Positions 27,842 to 35,865 of a stretch of 64,000 nt of DNA are shown piece by piece; the stretch's first letter is position 1; each line of letters begins with the position of its first letter. The notes beneath the pieces are model-generated. The model searched no databases. It had not been told where the DNA came from and saw nothing but the letters and a program-made list of their open reading frames with translations. Source of the DNA: JAEUIG01 sp046349775 (GTDB lineage Bacteria > Planctomycetota > Planctomycetia > Planctomycetales > Planctomycetaceae); NCBI GenBank assembly GCA_046349775.1, contig JAXMBS010000017.1, forward strand, positions 1 to 64,000, written 5' to 3'. The translations under genes and the position numbers were made by a program.

Positions 27842-27940
27842 ACGTGCGAACGTGTGAAAGTGCGAAGGTGAGAGAGCGATCTCGGCGCGCCGGGATTCGC
27901 ACGTTCTCACGTTCGCACCATTCGCACTGCTTTACGTGAT
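27842..27940. repeat. GTGCGAA spacer repeats in the tail module
   Basis: Iterated words (AACGTGCGAA, GTGTGAA, GTGCGAA) are followed by inverted copies (TTCGCACGTTCTCACGTTCGC). The same word family fills the next gap (about 28345-28425), on both sides of the small phage gene. Confidence 0.6.
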
Positions 27941-28324
27941 CGAATACTGGAACGTGTTCACTGTCACCGTCTGGCCGCTGGCGATCGACGTGTTGTCGAG
28001 CATGAGATCACCGCCGCCGCCGGTGGCCGTCACGGTCCCTTCAATCCGCCGCGTGTCGCCGGAATTCTTCAGCCGGTAGTGCGCGGCTGTCCCCGTCGCT
28101 CCGGCCGTCGCGCTCCACGTGCCGTTCTTGGCCTTCGCGCCGCTCGATGCTGCCGCCCAGGGGGTGGACGGCAGCGTGATGCTCGCCAACAGCGTCCCGC
28201 CAGCGGAGTTTTCGGCGCCGGCCGCCGAGCCGGTGCGAATTTCCAGGATCGCCCCCGCCGGAAGCTCGGTGTCAAACCGGTCCAGCAGGGCATTGGCCAA
28301 CGCGTTGTTGCAGTCGAGAGCCAT
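27932..28324 (-). CDS. Small phage-type structural protein
   Basis: 130 residues: LANALLDRFDTELPAGAILEIRTG near the start, GGTLLASITLPSTPWAAASSG in the middle, LMLDNTSIASGQTVTVNTFQY at the end. This layout resembles small proteins next to phage tail-fibre genes that have a 'DLNLNTTSI-SG-PVSVTSF' ending. Assignment is by pattern memory only. It lies between the tailspike and the 27054 gene. Confidence 0.6.
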   Translation of the reverse strand: MALDCNNALANALLDRFDTELPAGAILEIRTGSAAGAENSAGGTLLASITLPSTPWAAASSGAKAKNGTWSATAGATGTAAHYRLKNSGDTRRIEGTVTATGGGGDLMLDNTSIASGQTVTVNTFQYSIT

Positions 28325-28427
28325 CGTTCAAATCTCCGTTGAGGTGTGAAAAGTGTGAACAGTAGCAACGGTGCGAACAGTGAGACCGTTGCTAGTTCGC
28401 ACTGTTCGTACTGTTCTTACTCCCTTG

Positions 28428-31113
28428 CTACGCATCCGCAGCCGCAAAGTTGTCGAGGTGATATCCGGCGGTGTTCGTCATTGCCGTGTCGCCCCCCAAT
28501 CCGACCGCGACCCCGGCCTTGCCGGCGGCCGTGACGCCGCTGTCGGTGACACTGATGACCTGCGTGCCGTTCACGAACACCTTGATTGCCGTCCCGCGCA
28601 TTTCGAGCTTCAAGGTGTAGGGGGTGTCGTCCGACAGCGATTGGGTACTCTCGCCGACTTTCGTGTAGCTTCCCGCTACTCCCGCCCAAAGCTGCCAGCC
28701 GCCCGCACCGTGGCTGTACCAGGCCAGATACATGGTGTTCGCGGCGGCACTCATCCGGCCCCCGATGCCGCTCGAAGTGCTGACGCCGCCCCCCTTCCGC
28801 ACCACGTCGCACTGCACGTCGTAGTCGGCGTTCGCTGGCGTCCAGGAGTGGTAGTAGACGCTCGTCCCGGAAACCTCCTTGCTCAGCCGGTTCGCATTGC
28901 TGAGCACCATCGGGTTGTCGATGCCACTGACGGGGTGCTTGGTCCACGAGCCGCCGTCGTCCGGCGTGTGCGAGGCCAGCGTCGTGCCGGCTGACCCGGT
29001 AAACGTGTCGTTGGGCGCGGTGCTGCCGCTGTTGACCGTTCCGGCTCCCGATCCCGCCACGGCGATCGCGGCACTGCCGGCGCCGGAGTTGCTGACTGAC
29101 CCTGCCCCGGACCCGGCAAGCCCCGCTGGCGCACTGCCTGCGCCAGCCACGGCGACTGCGCCTGCGGCAGACCCGGAAATGACGATCGGCGCATTCCCCA
29201 CGACTCCGCCGACGACTGTCCTACGCCCGGACCCGAAGAGTACGGCCGGCATTGCCAGCGCCCGGAGATCACCAGCCGCGGCCCCAGCGCGCTCGCCGAC
29301 GAGTGTTCCGCTTCCATCTCCACTGATAGAGCCGCTGAGCGAATAGTTGAGAATCGATGTACCCAGCAGCTTGCCGTCATAGACGCGGAAGATCAGCAGG
29401 TCGAGCGTCCGGCCGTCGTCGTGAGCGTCGGCGCGGTCAACCGGCCGCACAGTTCGATCCGAAAGACGGCGTGCGGCTGCCGGTCCCGTCCTGCGTCACG
29501 AGCAATCGCAGTTCGTCGCCATTCACAACGCTCGTCGGGTTGGCGAGCGTCCGGTTCCCCCGGTGTCACTTTGGAGGTTTGCCGGCGCTGGCGTCCCAGT
29601 TGATCGTCTGTACGTCGGTCAGCGTGAGAACGGAGAGCTGCGGCGGCCGGCGCGCGTCGGACAGGTTGACTGTATTGGACGTGCCGGAATCACTCACACT
29701 GGCCGCGTCGTAGTCGTTACCGCGAAACAGGTTTGATGCCGACGATGCCGCAAACGTGAAAGGTCATGTGCCGGTCGCGCTTCCTGAGAAATCGATTGGA
29801 GCGAAAGATGTTCGCTGACCCGGACACGTTGATCCACGGCAACATCGCCGGCCAGTGCGGCAATGGCGTTGCCCAGCACAGTGTTCTTGGCCACCGTGCT
29901 GGTGGCGAGCGAGATTCCGGCCGTTCCTGAACTGACGTCTCCGCGAAACCGGAACAGGTTGCCGACGATGAAGTTGTCCTCGCACACGTCGTAACAGCCG
30001 AATCCCTGCGACATGCCGCTCGTGACATTGCCGACGATCGTGCAGTAGCTGGCGCAATGCAGGTAAATGCCCGACGTGAATGGCGCGGTTGCGTCCTCAA
30101 TCCCGGTCGCGTGCGTGCAAACATTGTCAGCGATCAGGCAATGCAAAGAGCCGTCAGTCTTAACGCTCGTGGAGCCAGAGAACGAAAGCCGACCGCCGAC
30201 GTCGCGCAGTAGAGCTGGATGCCGCAGCGACCGTTGTCCCAGCAATGGTTCCCCCGAATTCCAGAACTGCTCGCTGTTCCGCCCCCGACGAATTCGAGAA
30301 CACGAAGTTGCGGAGGATGCGGTTGTACGAACCGCCCAGGCAGATGACCTCGCCCCCATTCACTCATGGCCGGGAACGTGCCGGTCCGCAGCGCGCCGGT
30401 CAGCCAGCAGTCGCTGACTTCGCATCGCGTGCAGCGCACGAGAACAACGCAACTGAACGCCGCCGTCTGCTGGGCCTTGTTGCCGTCCAGGTACAGGCCG
30501 CTGATGACGATCCCCGTGTTGCCAGCGGTCGTGTTCGCGTTGATGACCAGCGGGGCGTTGGCCGTGCTCAACGGCAGGGAGCAACCCCTGCGCCTCGCCC
30601 TTGCACCTTGCACGTTGTCGAGGACGGTGAGACGCCGGAAAGCGATACGTTCCGGGCGGGAATGAGACAATCCCGCCCCCAGCGCTGAACGGCGTTAATC
30701 GCCGCCTGGATATTGGCCTTGTCGTCGGTGCTGCCGTCGCCAGCGGCGCCGGCCCACTTCACCGAGTATCCGCCCGCCAGCGACAGCCCCAACGTCGCCC
30801 GCTGCGCCGCGGCGTCCGCGTCATCAAGCAGGGCTCGCCCGGCCGACGACAGGTCGGCCAGTGCCGCCGACCCGCTTCCCGTGAAGTACGGCAACCTGTT
30901 GGCGGCACTCGATAGACTCGCAATGGCGGTCAGCTCTGCATCCAGCGGCTGATAGCTTGCGTCGTGATCGTGCGCCGCTGGCGTCGGGTTGCTGAACGAC
31001 AACGTCCCGTTGCCGTCGGTGACAATCGCCTGGTTGCTGCCGCCGTCGGCGGACGGCACCGTGAGCAACGGACCGCCGGCACGCTGCAAGTATTCCGCAA
31101 TTGCCATCGGCAT
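28428..31113 (-). pseudogene. Tailspike-like beta-helix protein with C-terminal ConA-like domain, fragmented
   Basis: One gene spread over several minus-strand frames. The N-terminus (MAIAEYLQRAGGPLLTVPS, then SYQPLDAELTAIASLSS) is typical of phage tail fibres. Next come a pectate-lyase-3-type start (GDGSTDDKANIQAAINAV), right-handed beta-helix turns (VISGLYLDGNK, YCTIVGNVTSG, NFIVGNLFRFRGD) and a tail-fibre segment (GNRTLANPTSVVNGDELRLL, QDGTGSR). From 29450 an intact frame holds repeated Gly-Ala-Ser linkers (GSGAGS) and a laminin-G/ConA-like domain (SGIGGRMSAAANTMYLAWY) ending at 28428. At least five frame changes occur between 30700 and 29440. It may be decayed, or the sequence may be faulty. 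Confidence 0.65.
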
Positions 31114-31530
31114 CGCTGCGCGTCCCTGCGAAATTTGTCCGGCGGGAATAACCGCTGCACGGGATCCGTGTGACAGACATCCCGGCGCGCCGGTCGCACG
31201 TCTCAAGCACGTGCGATCACCGGCTTCAATTGACCCCAGCGAGTTGCGCGGAGGCCCCCGCTCAATGGTGCTGACGGCCATTCTCTGTTTGCCGTCGTGG
31301 GGGCCACGGGCTTCGCCCTTGAACGTCCAATTGACGTTGCCTGGCGACAGAAATTGGCGGAGGCAGTGGCGCCTCACGCGGCAGTCTCATGGCCATTCGG
31401 TCCACCGCTGGCGTGCGGCTGATGTCCGGCTTGGAGCCGACATTGCATTCGCGCCGAGCCGCTGCGCATACTACGGCAGCGCGTGAGAAGTTCCGTTTAC
31501 TGCACCACGAACTCCGGAGAGGAGCGCCCC
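31114..31530. other. Intergenic region between divergent genes
   Basis: No gene or clear promoter is seen. A short CCGGCGCGCCGG palindrome lies near 31184, a degenerate GGCCACGGGCTTCGCCC repeat fragment near 31306, and a good ribosome-binding site (GGAGAGGAGC, 31515-31524) at the right edge for the DUF3500 gene. Confidence 0.5.
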
Positions 31531-32583
31531 ATGGCCACCACTCGACACTGTCCCGACTGCGGTCAGCCCCCGGTCCCGTCGCTCAATCGACGCCAGTTCG
31601 TGCAGGCCAGCGCCGTGGCGGCCACGGCCGTGACCGCTTCCGGCCTCGCCCTCCCGGCACATGCCGCCGATTCGACGAAACCGCAGTCCGAACAACTCGT
31701 GCAGCAGCTCTACAAGTCCCTCACGCCCGAGCAACGGGCCAAGATCTGTTTCAACTGGGATCACCAGGACAAACGGGGCTTGCTGAGGACACACGTGTCG
31801 AACAACTGGAACATCACCGACGTGGACACGACCAACGTCGGCGGTAGCTTCTTCACTGCCGACCAGCGCGACCTCATCGAGGCCGTGTTCTTCGGGCTGT
31901 ACAACCCGGACTGGCATGAAAAACTTCGCCAGCAGTTGCGAGATGACGCCGGCGGGTACGGCCAAAAGCAGACCATCGCGATCTTCGGTGAGCCGGGCAG
32001 CGGCAAGTGGGAATTCGTGATGACCGGCCGGCATTTGACGATCCGCTGCGACGGGGACAGTGCCGAGCATGTCGCATTCGGCGGTCCGATTTTCTATGGA
32101 CATGCGGCCAAAGGCTTTAACGAGGCGGCCGACCATCCCGGAAACGTCTACTGGCACCAGGCTCTTAAGGCCAACAAGCTCTTCGAGATGCTCGACGGCA
32201 AGCAGCGTGAACAGGCGCTGATTTCCGATGCACCGTATGAGAGCGAAGTCGCTTTCCGCGGTCCCGACGCCAAGCCGGGAATCCGCATTGCCGACCTGTC
32301 GGCGGATCAGAAGGAGAACGCTCAGGGAGTTCTCAAGACTTTGCTGGAGCCGTATCGTGTTTCGGACCAGGATCAGGCGCTCAAATGTCTCGACGCCCAG
32401 GGGGGGCTCGATAAATGCTCGCTCGCGTTCTATCGCGAGGACGACATCGGTGCCGACGGAGTGTGGGACATCTGGCGGATTGAAGGTCCGTCGTTTGTCT
32501 GGCACTACCGTGGCGCTCCCCACGTGCACGTGTGGGTGAACATCTCTGACGATCCATCGGTGGCGACGAACGCCGTGGGATAG
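31531..32583 (+). CDS. DUF3500 protein with Tat leader
   Basis: 350 residues from ATG 31531, preceded by GGAGAGGAGC. The leader is a twin-arginine signal (NRRQFVQASAVAATAVTASG, about 17-36) preceded by a small CPDC pair. The mature part matches DUF3500: QRDLIEAVFFGLYNPDW, IFGEPGSGKWEFVMTGRHLTIRCDG, FYGHAAKGFNEAADHPGN and a C-terminal WHYRGAPHVHVWV. The biochemical role of the family is unknown to me. Export is predicted. Confidence 0.8.
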   Translation: MATTRHCPDCGQPPVPSLNRRQFVQASAVAATAVTASGLALPAHAADSTKPQSEQLVQQLYKSLTPEQRAKICFNWDHQDKRGLLRTHVSNNWNITDVDTTNVGGSFFTADQRDLIEAVFFGLYNPDWHEKLRQQLRDDAGGYGQKQTIAIFGEPGSGKWEFVMTGRHLTIRCDGDSAEHVAFGGPIFYGHAAKGFNEAADHPGNVYWHQALKANKLFEMLDGKQREQALISDAPYESEVAFRGPDAKPGIRIADLSADQKENAQGVLKTLLEPYRVSDQDQALKCLDAQGGLDKCSLAFYREDDIGADGVWDIWRIEGPSFVWHYRGAPHVHVWVNISDDPSVATNAVG

Positions 32584-32607
32584 TTCTGCTTCCTGGGAGG
32601 CAAGTGG

Positions 32608-32636
32608 CATGCCCTTCGCCATTCACGAAGGGCATG
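32608..32636. terminator. Hairpin after the DUF3500 gene
   Basis: A perfect 11-base stem CATGCCCTTCG/CGAAGGGCATG with a 7-base loop lies 24 bases after the stop. No T-run follows, so a repeat origin is also possible. Confidence 0.5.
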
Positions 32637-32842
32637 GCGCGCGGCCGGTTTGCCGACGATCGACCGCGGGTTGAGGCTGTCCTTTGTTGCGATGCGGCCG
32701 GCAGGAGTGGATCTGTCAGACTTTCCAGACGTCAGATTGTCGCCCCAGCCAATCGGCGGTACGTGATGCAGGGGATGAATTCGAGCAGTGTGGCGCAGCG
32801 TGCGTCGCCGTTCACGAGTTGTTCAGGCAATGGATTGCAGGT

Positions 32843-33742
32843 GTGGCTTTGAGTGCTTCCTCAAGTTCGCGGACTGTCGGCGCCGTTGTTCCCTCGCCGC
32901 CGGCGACGGTGGAACTCCCCGATTCGTCGGCCCGCCGGTTGTCCATTAACCAGACCACGACGGTGCGCTGGTCGCTGCCAGAAGCGATTGCCGAGTACCG
33001 GTCCGCAGGGCTGCGATGCATCGGCATTTCGCTCGATCGTCTGCGTGAGTGCGGCGTCAATCGCGCGGCGGAAGAGCTGCGCTGCGCGGGCCTGATCCCG
33101 AGTTCACTGGGTTGGGTCGGCGGGTTCACTGGAGCGCAGGGACACTCTTACGAGGAGGCCGTCCGCGACGCGCGCGACGCGATCGCCGCCGCGAAGTGTA
33201 TCGGCGCCCGGACACTGATCGTCGTTCCGGGCGCGCTCTGCGGCCATATCCGTTCGCACGCCAGGCGGCTCTTGATCGAGGGCCTGGTCGAGCTGGTCGA
33301 GGAGGCGACCGCGGCCGACGTCCGCCTCGCCCTCCAGCCGATGCACTCGCTGTTTGAAGACGAGTGGTCCTTTCTGACGTCGCTGGATGCAACGCTGGAT
33401 GTGCTGACGCGGTTCAACCACACGCACGTCGGGCTGGCGTTCGGCGCGTATCACTTGTGGCAGGAGCCGCGCCTGCTCGAACGGGTCCCGGAAATTGTGA
33501 AGTACACGGCGACCGTGCAGCTCAGCGATTGGCGCGAACCGCCGCGCTGTGACAACGACCGCCTGCTTCCGGGCGACGGCGTGATTCCCCTGGGCGACCT
33601 CGTGCAGGCGTTCGAGGCGTCGGGCTATCGCGGCTGCTACGAGATCGAGGTCTGGTCGCGGGACTTGTGGAAGCGCGACCATCGCAGTCTAATACGCGAG
33701 TGCATGCTGCGGTTTGCACACGTGATGACGACCCCCACCTGA
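32843..33742 (+). CDS. Sugar phosphate isomerase/epimerase (TIM barrel)
   Basis: 299 residues from GTG 32843; the true start is uncertain and the domain begins near RRLSINQTTTVRWSLPEAI. The xylose-isomerase-like AP-endonuclease-2 barrel is recognisable: GLRCIGISLDRL, AIAAAKCIGARTLIVVPGA, RLALQPMHSLF, THVGLAFGAYHLW, VQLSDWREPP and GYRGCYEIEVWS, which line the metal site of the family. The substrate is unknown. The HTH-EIIA gene follows 87 bases later on the same strand. Confidence 0.8.
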   Translation: MALSASSSSRTVGAVVPSPPATVELPDSSARRLSINQTTTVRWSLPEAIAEYRSAGLRCIGISLDRLRECGVNRAAEELRCAGLIPSSLGWVGGFTGAQGHSYEEAVRDARDAIAAAKCIGARTLIVVPGALCGHIRSHARRLLIEGLVELVEEATAADVRLALQPMHSLFEDEWSFLTSLDATLDVLTRFNHTHVGLAFGAYHLWQEPRLLERVPEIVKYTATVQLSDWREPPRCDNDRLLPGDGVIPLGDLVQAFEASGYRGCYEIEVWSRDLWKRDHRSLIRECMLRFAHVMTTPT

Positions 33743-33829
33743 GTTCCCGGTCCGCAGCCCGGGCGCCACGATCCGCTCGACGCCACTGCCCGGTGTGCGC
33801 CGCGCCCCGCCTGCGACAGCGTGCCAACC

Positions 33830-34531
33830 ATGTCGGGCGACTGGTACACGCTTGACGAACTTGCCGAGCACCTCGGCCGCGATCGTCGAGAACTCGAGCG
33901 TCTGGCCCTGCGGGGGCGGATCCCCGGACACAAGCGGTCCGGCGCCTGGCAATTCCATGCCGCCGAAATCACGCAGTGGCTCGAGCAGGAAATGCGCGAC
34001 TACACCGACGCGCAGCTCGCTGCGGTCGAAAAGTCGCAGCAATCGGCCGATGTCGACGCCGCCGTCCCCGTCAGCAGTCTGCTTAGCCTGGAAACGGTGC
34101 AGGTGCCGCTGGAAGCGCGGACGAGGCGCTCGGTGCTGGAAAGCCTCATTGAAGTCGCCGGACGGACCTGGAAGATCTGGCAGCCGGCCGCCATTCTGAA
34201 AGCCGTGCAGGAACGCGAAGAGTTGATGTCGACGGCGTTCGACAACGGCGTGGCTTTGCCACACCTCCGTCAGCCCCTGCCCGACGCTCTGTCAGACTCT
34301 GTCGTCGCTTTTGGACGCACGCTCGGGGGCATCCCGTTCGGAGCGGCGAATAACGCCCCGACGGACCTGTTTTTCCTGGTGCTGTGCCGGGACACGCGCA
34401 CGCACCTGCACGTGCTCGCCCGGCTGGGCCGGCTGATTCAAGTCCCCGGCTTCGTCGAGGGGCTGCGTGACGCGCCGGACAGCCGCTCCGCGCACGAGTG
34501 GATCATCGCCGCCGATCAGCGGATCGGGTGA
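33830..34531 (+). CDS. Fusion of excisionase-type DNA-binding domain and PTS EIIA domain
   Basis: 233 residues. The N-terminus is an HTH_17/excisionase-type winged helix (YTLDELAEHLGRDRRELERLALRGRIPGHKRSGAWQF, about 6-42). A linker leads to a mannitol/fructose-type EIIA domain (about 85-230) with the phosphoacceptor motif GVALPHLRQP, His at about 145. This points to a regulator whose DNA binding may respond to PTS phosphorylation, not to a sugar transporter; no EIIB or EIIC is nearby. ATG 33830 is preferred over GTG 33821. Confidence 0.8.
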   Translation: MSGDWYTLDELAEHLGRDRRELERLALRGRIPGHKRSGAWQFHAAEITQWLEQEMRDYTDAQLAAVEKSQQSADVDAAVPVSSLLSLETVQVPLEARTRRSVLESLIEVAGRTWKIWQPAAILKAVQEREELMSTAFDNGVALPHLRQPLPDALSDSVVAFGRTLGGIPFGAANNAPTDLFFLVLCRDTRTHLHVLARLGRLIQVPGFVEGLRDAPDSRSAHEWIIAADQRIG

Positions 34532-34548
34532 TTTCGGTATCCCGTCAG

Positions 34549-34577
34549 TTGCCGCGCTGCAACCGCCCGTATAGTCT
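34549..34577 (+). promoter_or_regulatory. Promoter before the methyltransferase gene
   Basis: TTGCCG (34549-34554), a 17-base spacer and TAGTCT (34572-34577). This fits the pattern of the TAGACT promoters in this window. It lies 51 bases before the GTG start. Confidence 0.5.
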
Positions 34578-34628
34578 GTCGGCAGATAGCTTGCGCGTGG
34601 GAGCGCACACAGGATTTGTGAGGCGGTT

Positions 34629-35384
34629 GTGACTTCACGTCGAACCCTCGGCGCTGCTCGCGATTCCCGAACGAATCGCCATGCCCGGTTGCGGAGATTC
34701 ATGGAGTTCCGCGGCATCCGCCGGCTCACGGAGCGGCAGTATCGCCGACGGATCCGGCACTTCTACGATGGCCCGGCCGGCGCGGTGCTGGCGATGAGCA
34801 GTCTGCTGTCGCTGCACGAACCCCTCGTGGGACGGATGCTGCGGCGCGGGCGATTCGACGTCACCCGCTTCCGTTCGATCCTGGACGTCGGTTCCGGCGC
34901 CGGACAGATTCTCGGGCATTTGCTCAAATTCGCGCCGCACCAGACGCAGATCGTCGCCTGCGATCTGTCGCACAAAATGCTCAGCCGCGCGCGTCAGCGT
35001 GTGAAGAGCCCGCGTCCGTTCTACGTCGCTGCCGACATGACGCGGCTGCCGTTCGCGGACGGATCGTTCGATTGTGTCACCTGCGGGTGGGTGATCGAGC
35101 ACCTGTCCGATCCGCGTCCCGGCCTGACCGAAATGGGCCGGGTCCTGCGCCCCGGCGGAAGCCTGCTGTTGCTGGCGACCGAGAACACCTATTACGGCGT
35201 CCTCACCAGCCACACCTGGAAATGCCGGACCTACAGCCGGACTGAACTGCGGCAGGCATGCGAAGAGGCCGGACTGCCGTGGCACGAGCAGTTGTGGTTT
35301 ACGCCGGTCCACAGGTTCTTCCGGATGGGCGGGATTCTCGTCGAAGCGCAGAAGCCGCTGGCCGAGCCGACAGCCGCCGGTTAG
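34629..35384 (+). CDS. Class I SAM-dependent methyltransferase
   Basis: 251 residues from GTG 34629. A basic N-terminus is followed by a Methyltransf_11 core: motif I LDVGSGAGQILGHLL (about 85-99), ACDLSHKMLSRAR (ribose-binding Asp), FYVAADMTRLPFADGSFDCVTC, and a C-terminal AEMGRVLRPGGSLLLL-type strand. The substrate is unknown; ubiquinone- or lipid-type acceptors are common for this subgroup. It is followed by a palindromic repeat 14 bases after the stop. Confidence 0.82.
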   Translation: MTSRRTLGAARDSRTNRHARLRRFMEFRGIRRLTERQYRRRIRHFYDGPAGAVLAMSSLLSLHEPLVGRMLRRGRFDVTRFRSILDVGSGAGQILGHLLKFAPHQTQIVACDLSHKMLSRARQRVKSPRPFYVAADMTRLPFADGSFDCVTCGWVIEHLSDPRPGLTEMGRVLRPGGSLLLLATENTYYGVLTSHTWKCRTYSRTELRQACEEAGLPWHEQLWFTPVHRFFRMGGILVEAQKPLAEPTAAG

Positions 35385-35397
35385 GCGCGTCTGTGTC

Positions 35398-35470
35398 GGG
35401 TGCCACGGGCTTTGCCCGTGCGTTGCAGTTTGACGCGGATTCGGCCCGCACTGGCGGAGCCAGTGGCCCC
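35398..35470. repeat. Palindromic repeat, TGCCAC-GGC family, copy 1
   Basis: Left arm 35398-35421 (GGGTGCCACGGGCTTTGCCC and on) pairs imperfectly with 35444-35470 (GCACTGGCGGAGCCAGTGGC). The related copy is at 54771-54848. Each arm is itself a small hairpin. The remaining gap to 35865 holds a promoter but no gene. Confidence 0.75.
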
Positions 35471-35664
35471 CGCGTGCTGGACTTTCAGCCACCTCAGTGC
35501 GGAACTCCAATCGGCCGCCGGTCAGGCTGTACGCCCGCGACATCACGCCTGATCGTTACATCGGGTACCCGCTGCGCGCTCCCCGATAATCGCTTCCACC
35601 GGCCTGCGCTGGTCGGAAAACCCTGCCAACCGCGGATTGGCTGCAGTTGCCGGCTTGTGGCGTT

Positions 35665-35693
35665 TTGACCACGCGCGCATTCTGGCCTATGTT
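35665..35693 (+). promoter_or_regulatory. Sigma-70-type promoter of the S41 protease gene
   Basis: TTGACC (35665-35670), a 17-base spacer and TATGTT (35688-35693): among the best -35/-10 matches noted in the window. It would give a leader of about 165 bases before ATG 35866. Confidence 0.55.
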
Positions 35694-35865
35694 CGAGGGC
35701 TGCACCGCAGAGCGCCGCCGAGCAGGTTCACTGTTCGTCGGCCGTTCGCGACGGCTGCAGTCACATCACTGTCGGGCAGCGCCCTAGGCGCTTTTCGCCC
35801 GTAGACTCCGGCGGCGCTGAGGGGTTGACCGCCGGCCGACTGCGTCCGGAAGAGGGGGGAACCGT

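Noticed and set aside
32684..32842. N-terminal extension of the sugar isomerase from 32684
   Set aside because: The upstream codons do not resemble the TIM-barrel family and have no signal peptide; GTG 32843 or later is more plausible.
35385..35865. A short gene before the S41 protease
   Set aside because: Open frames there overlap the palindromic repeat and have skewed, non-protein-like composition; only a promoter is supported.
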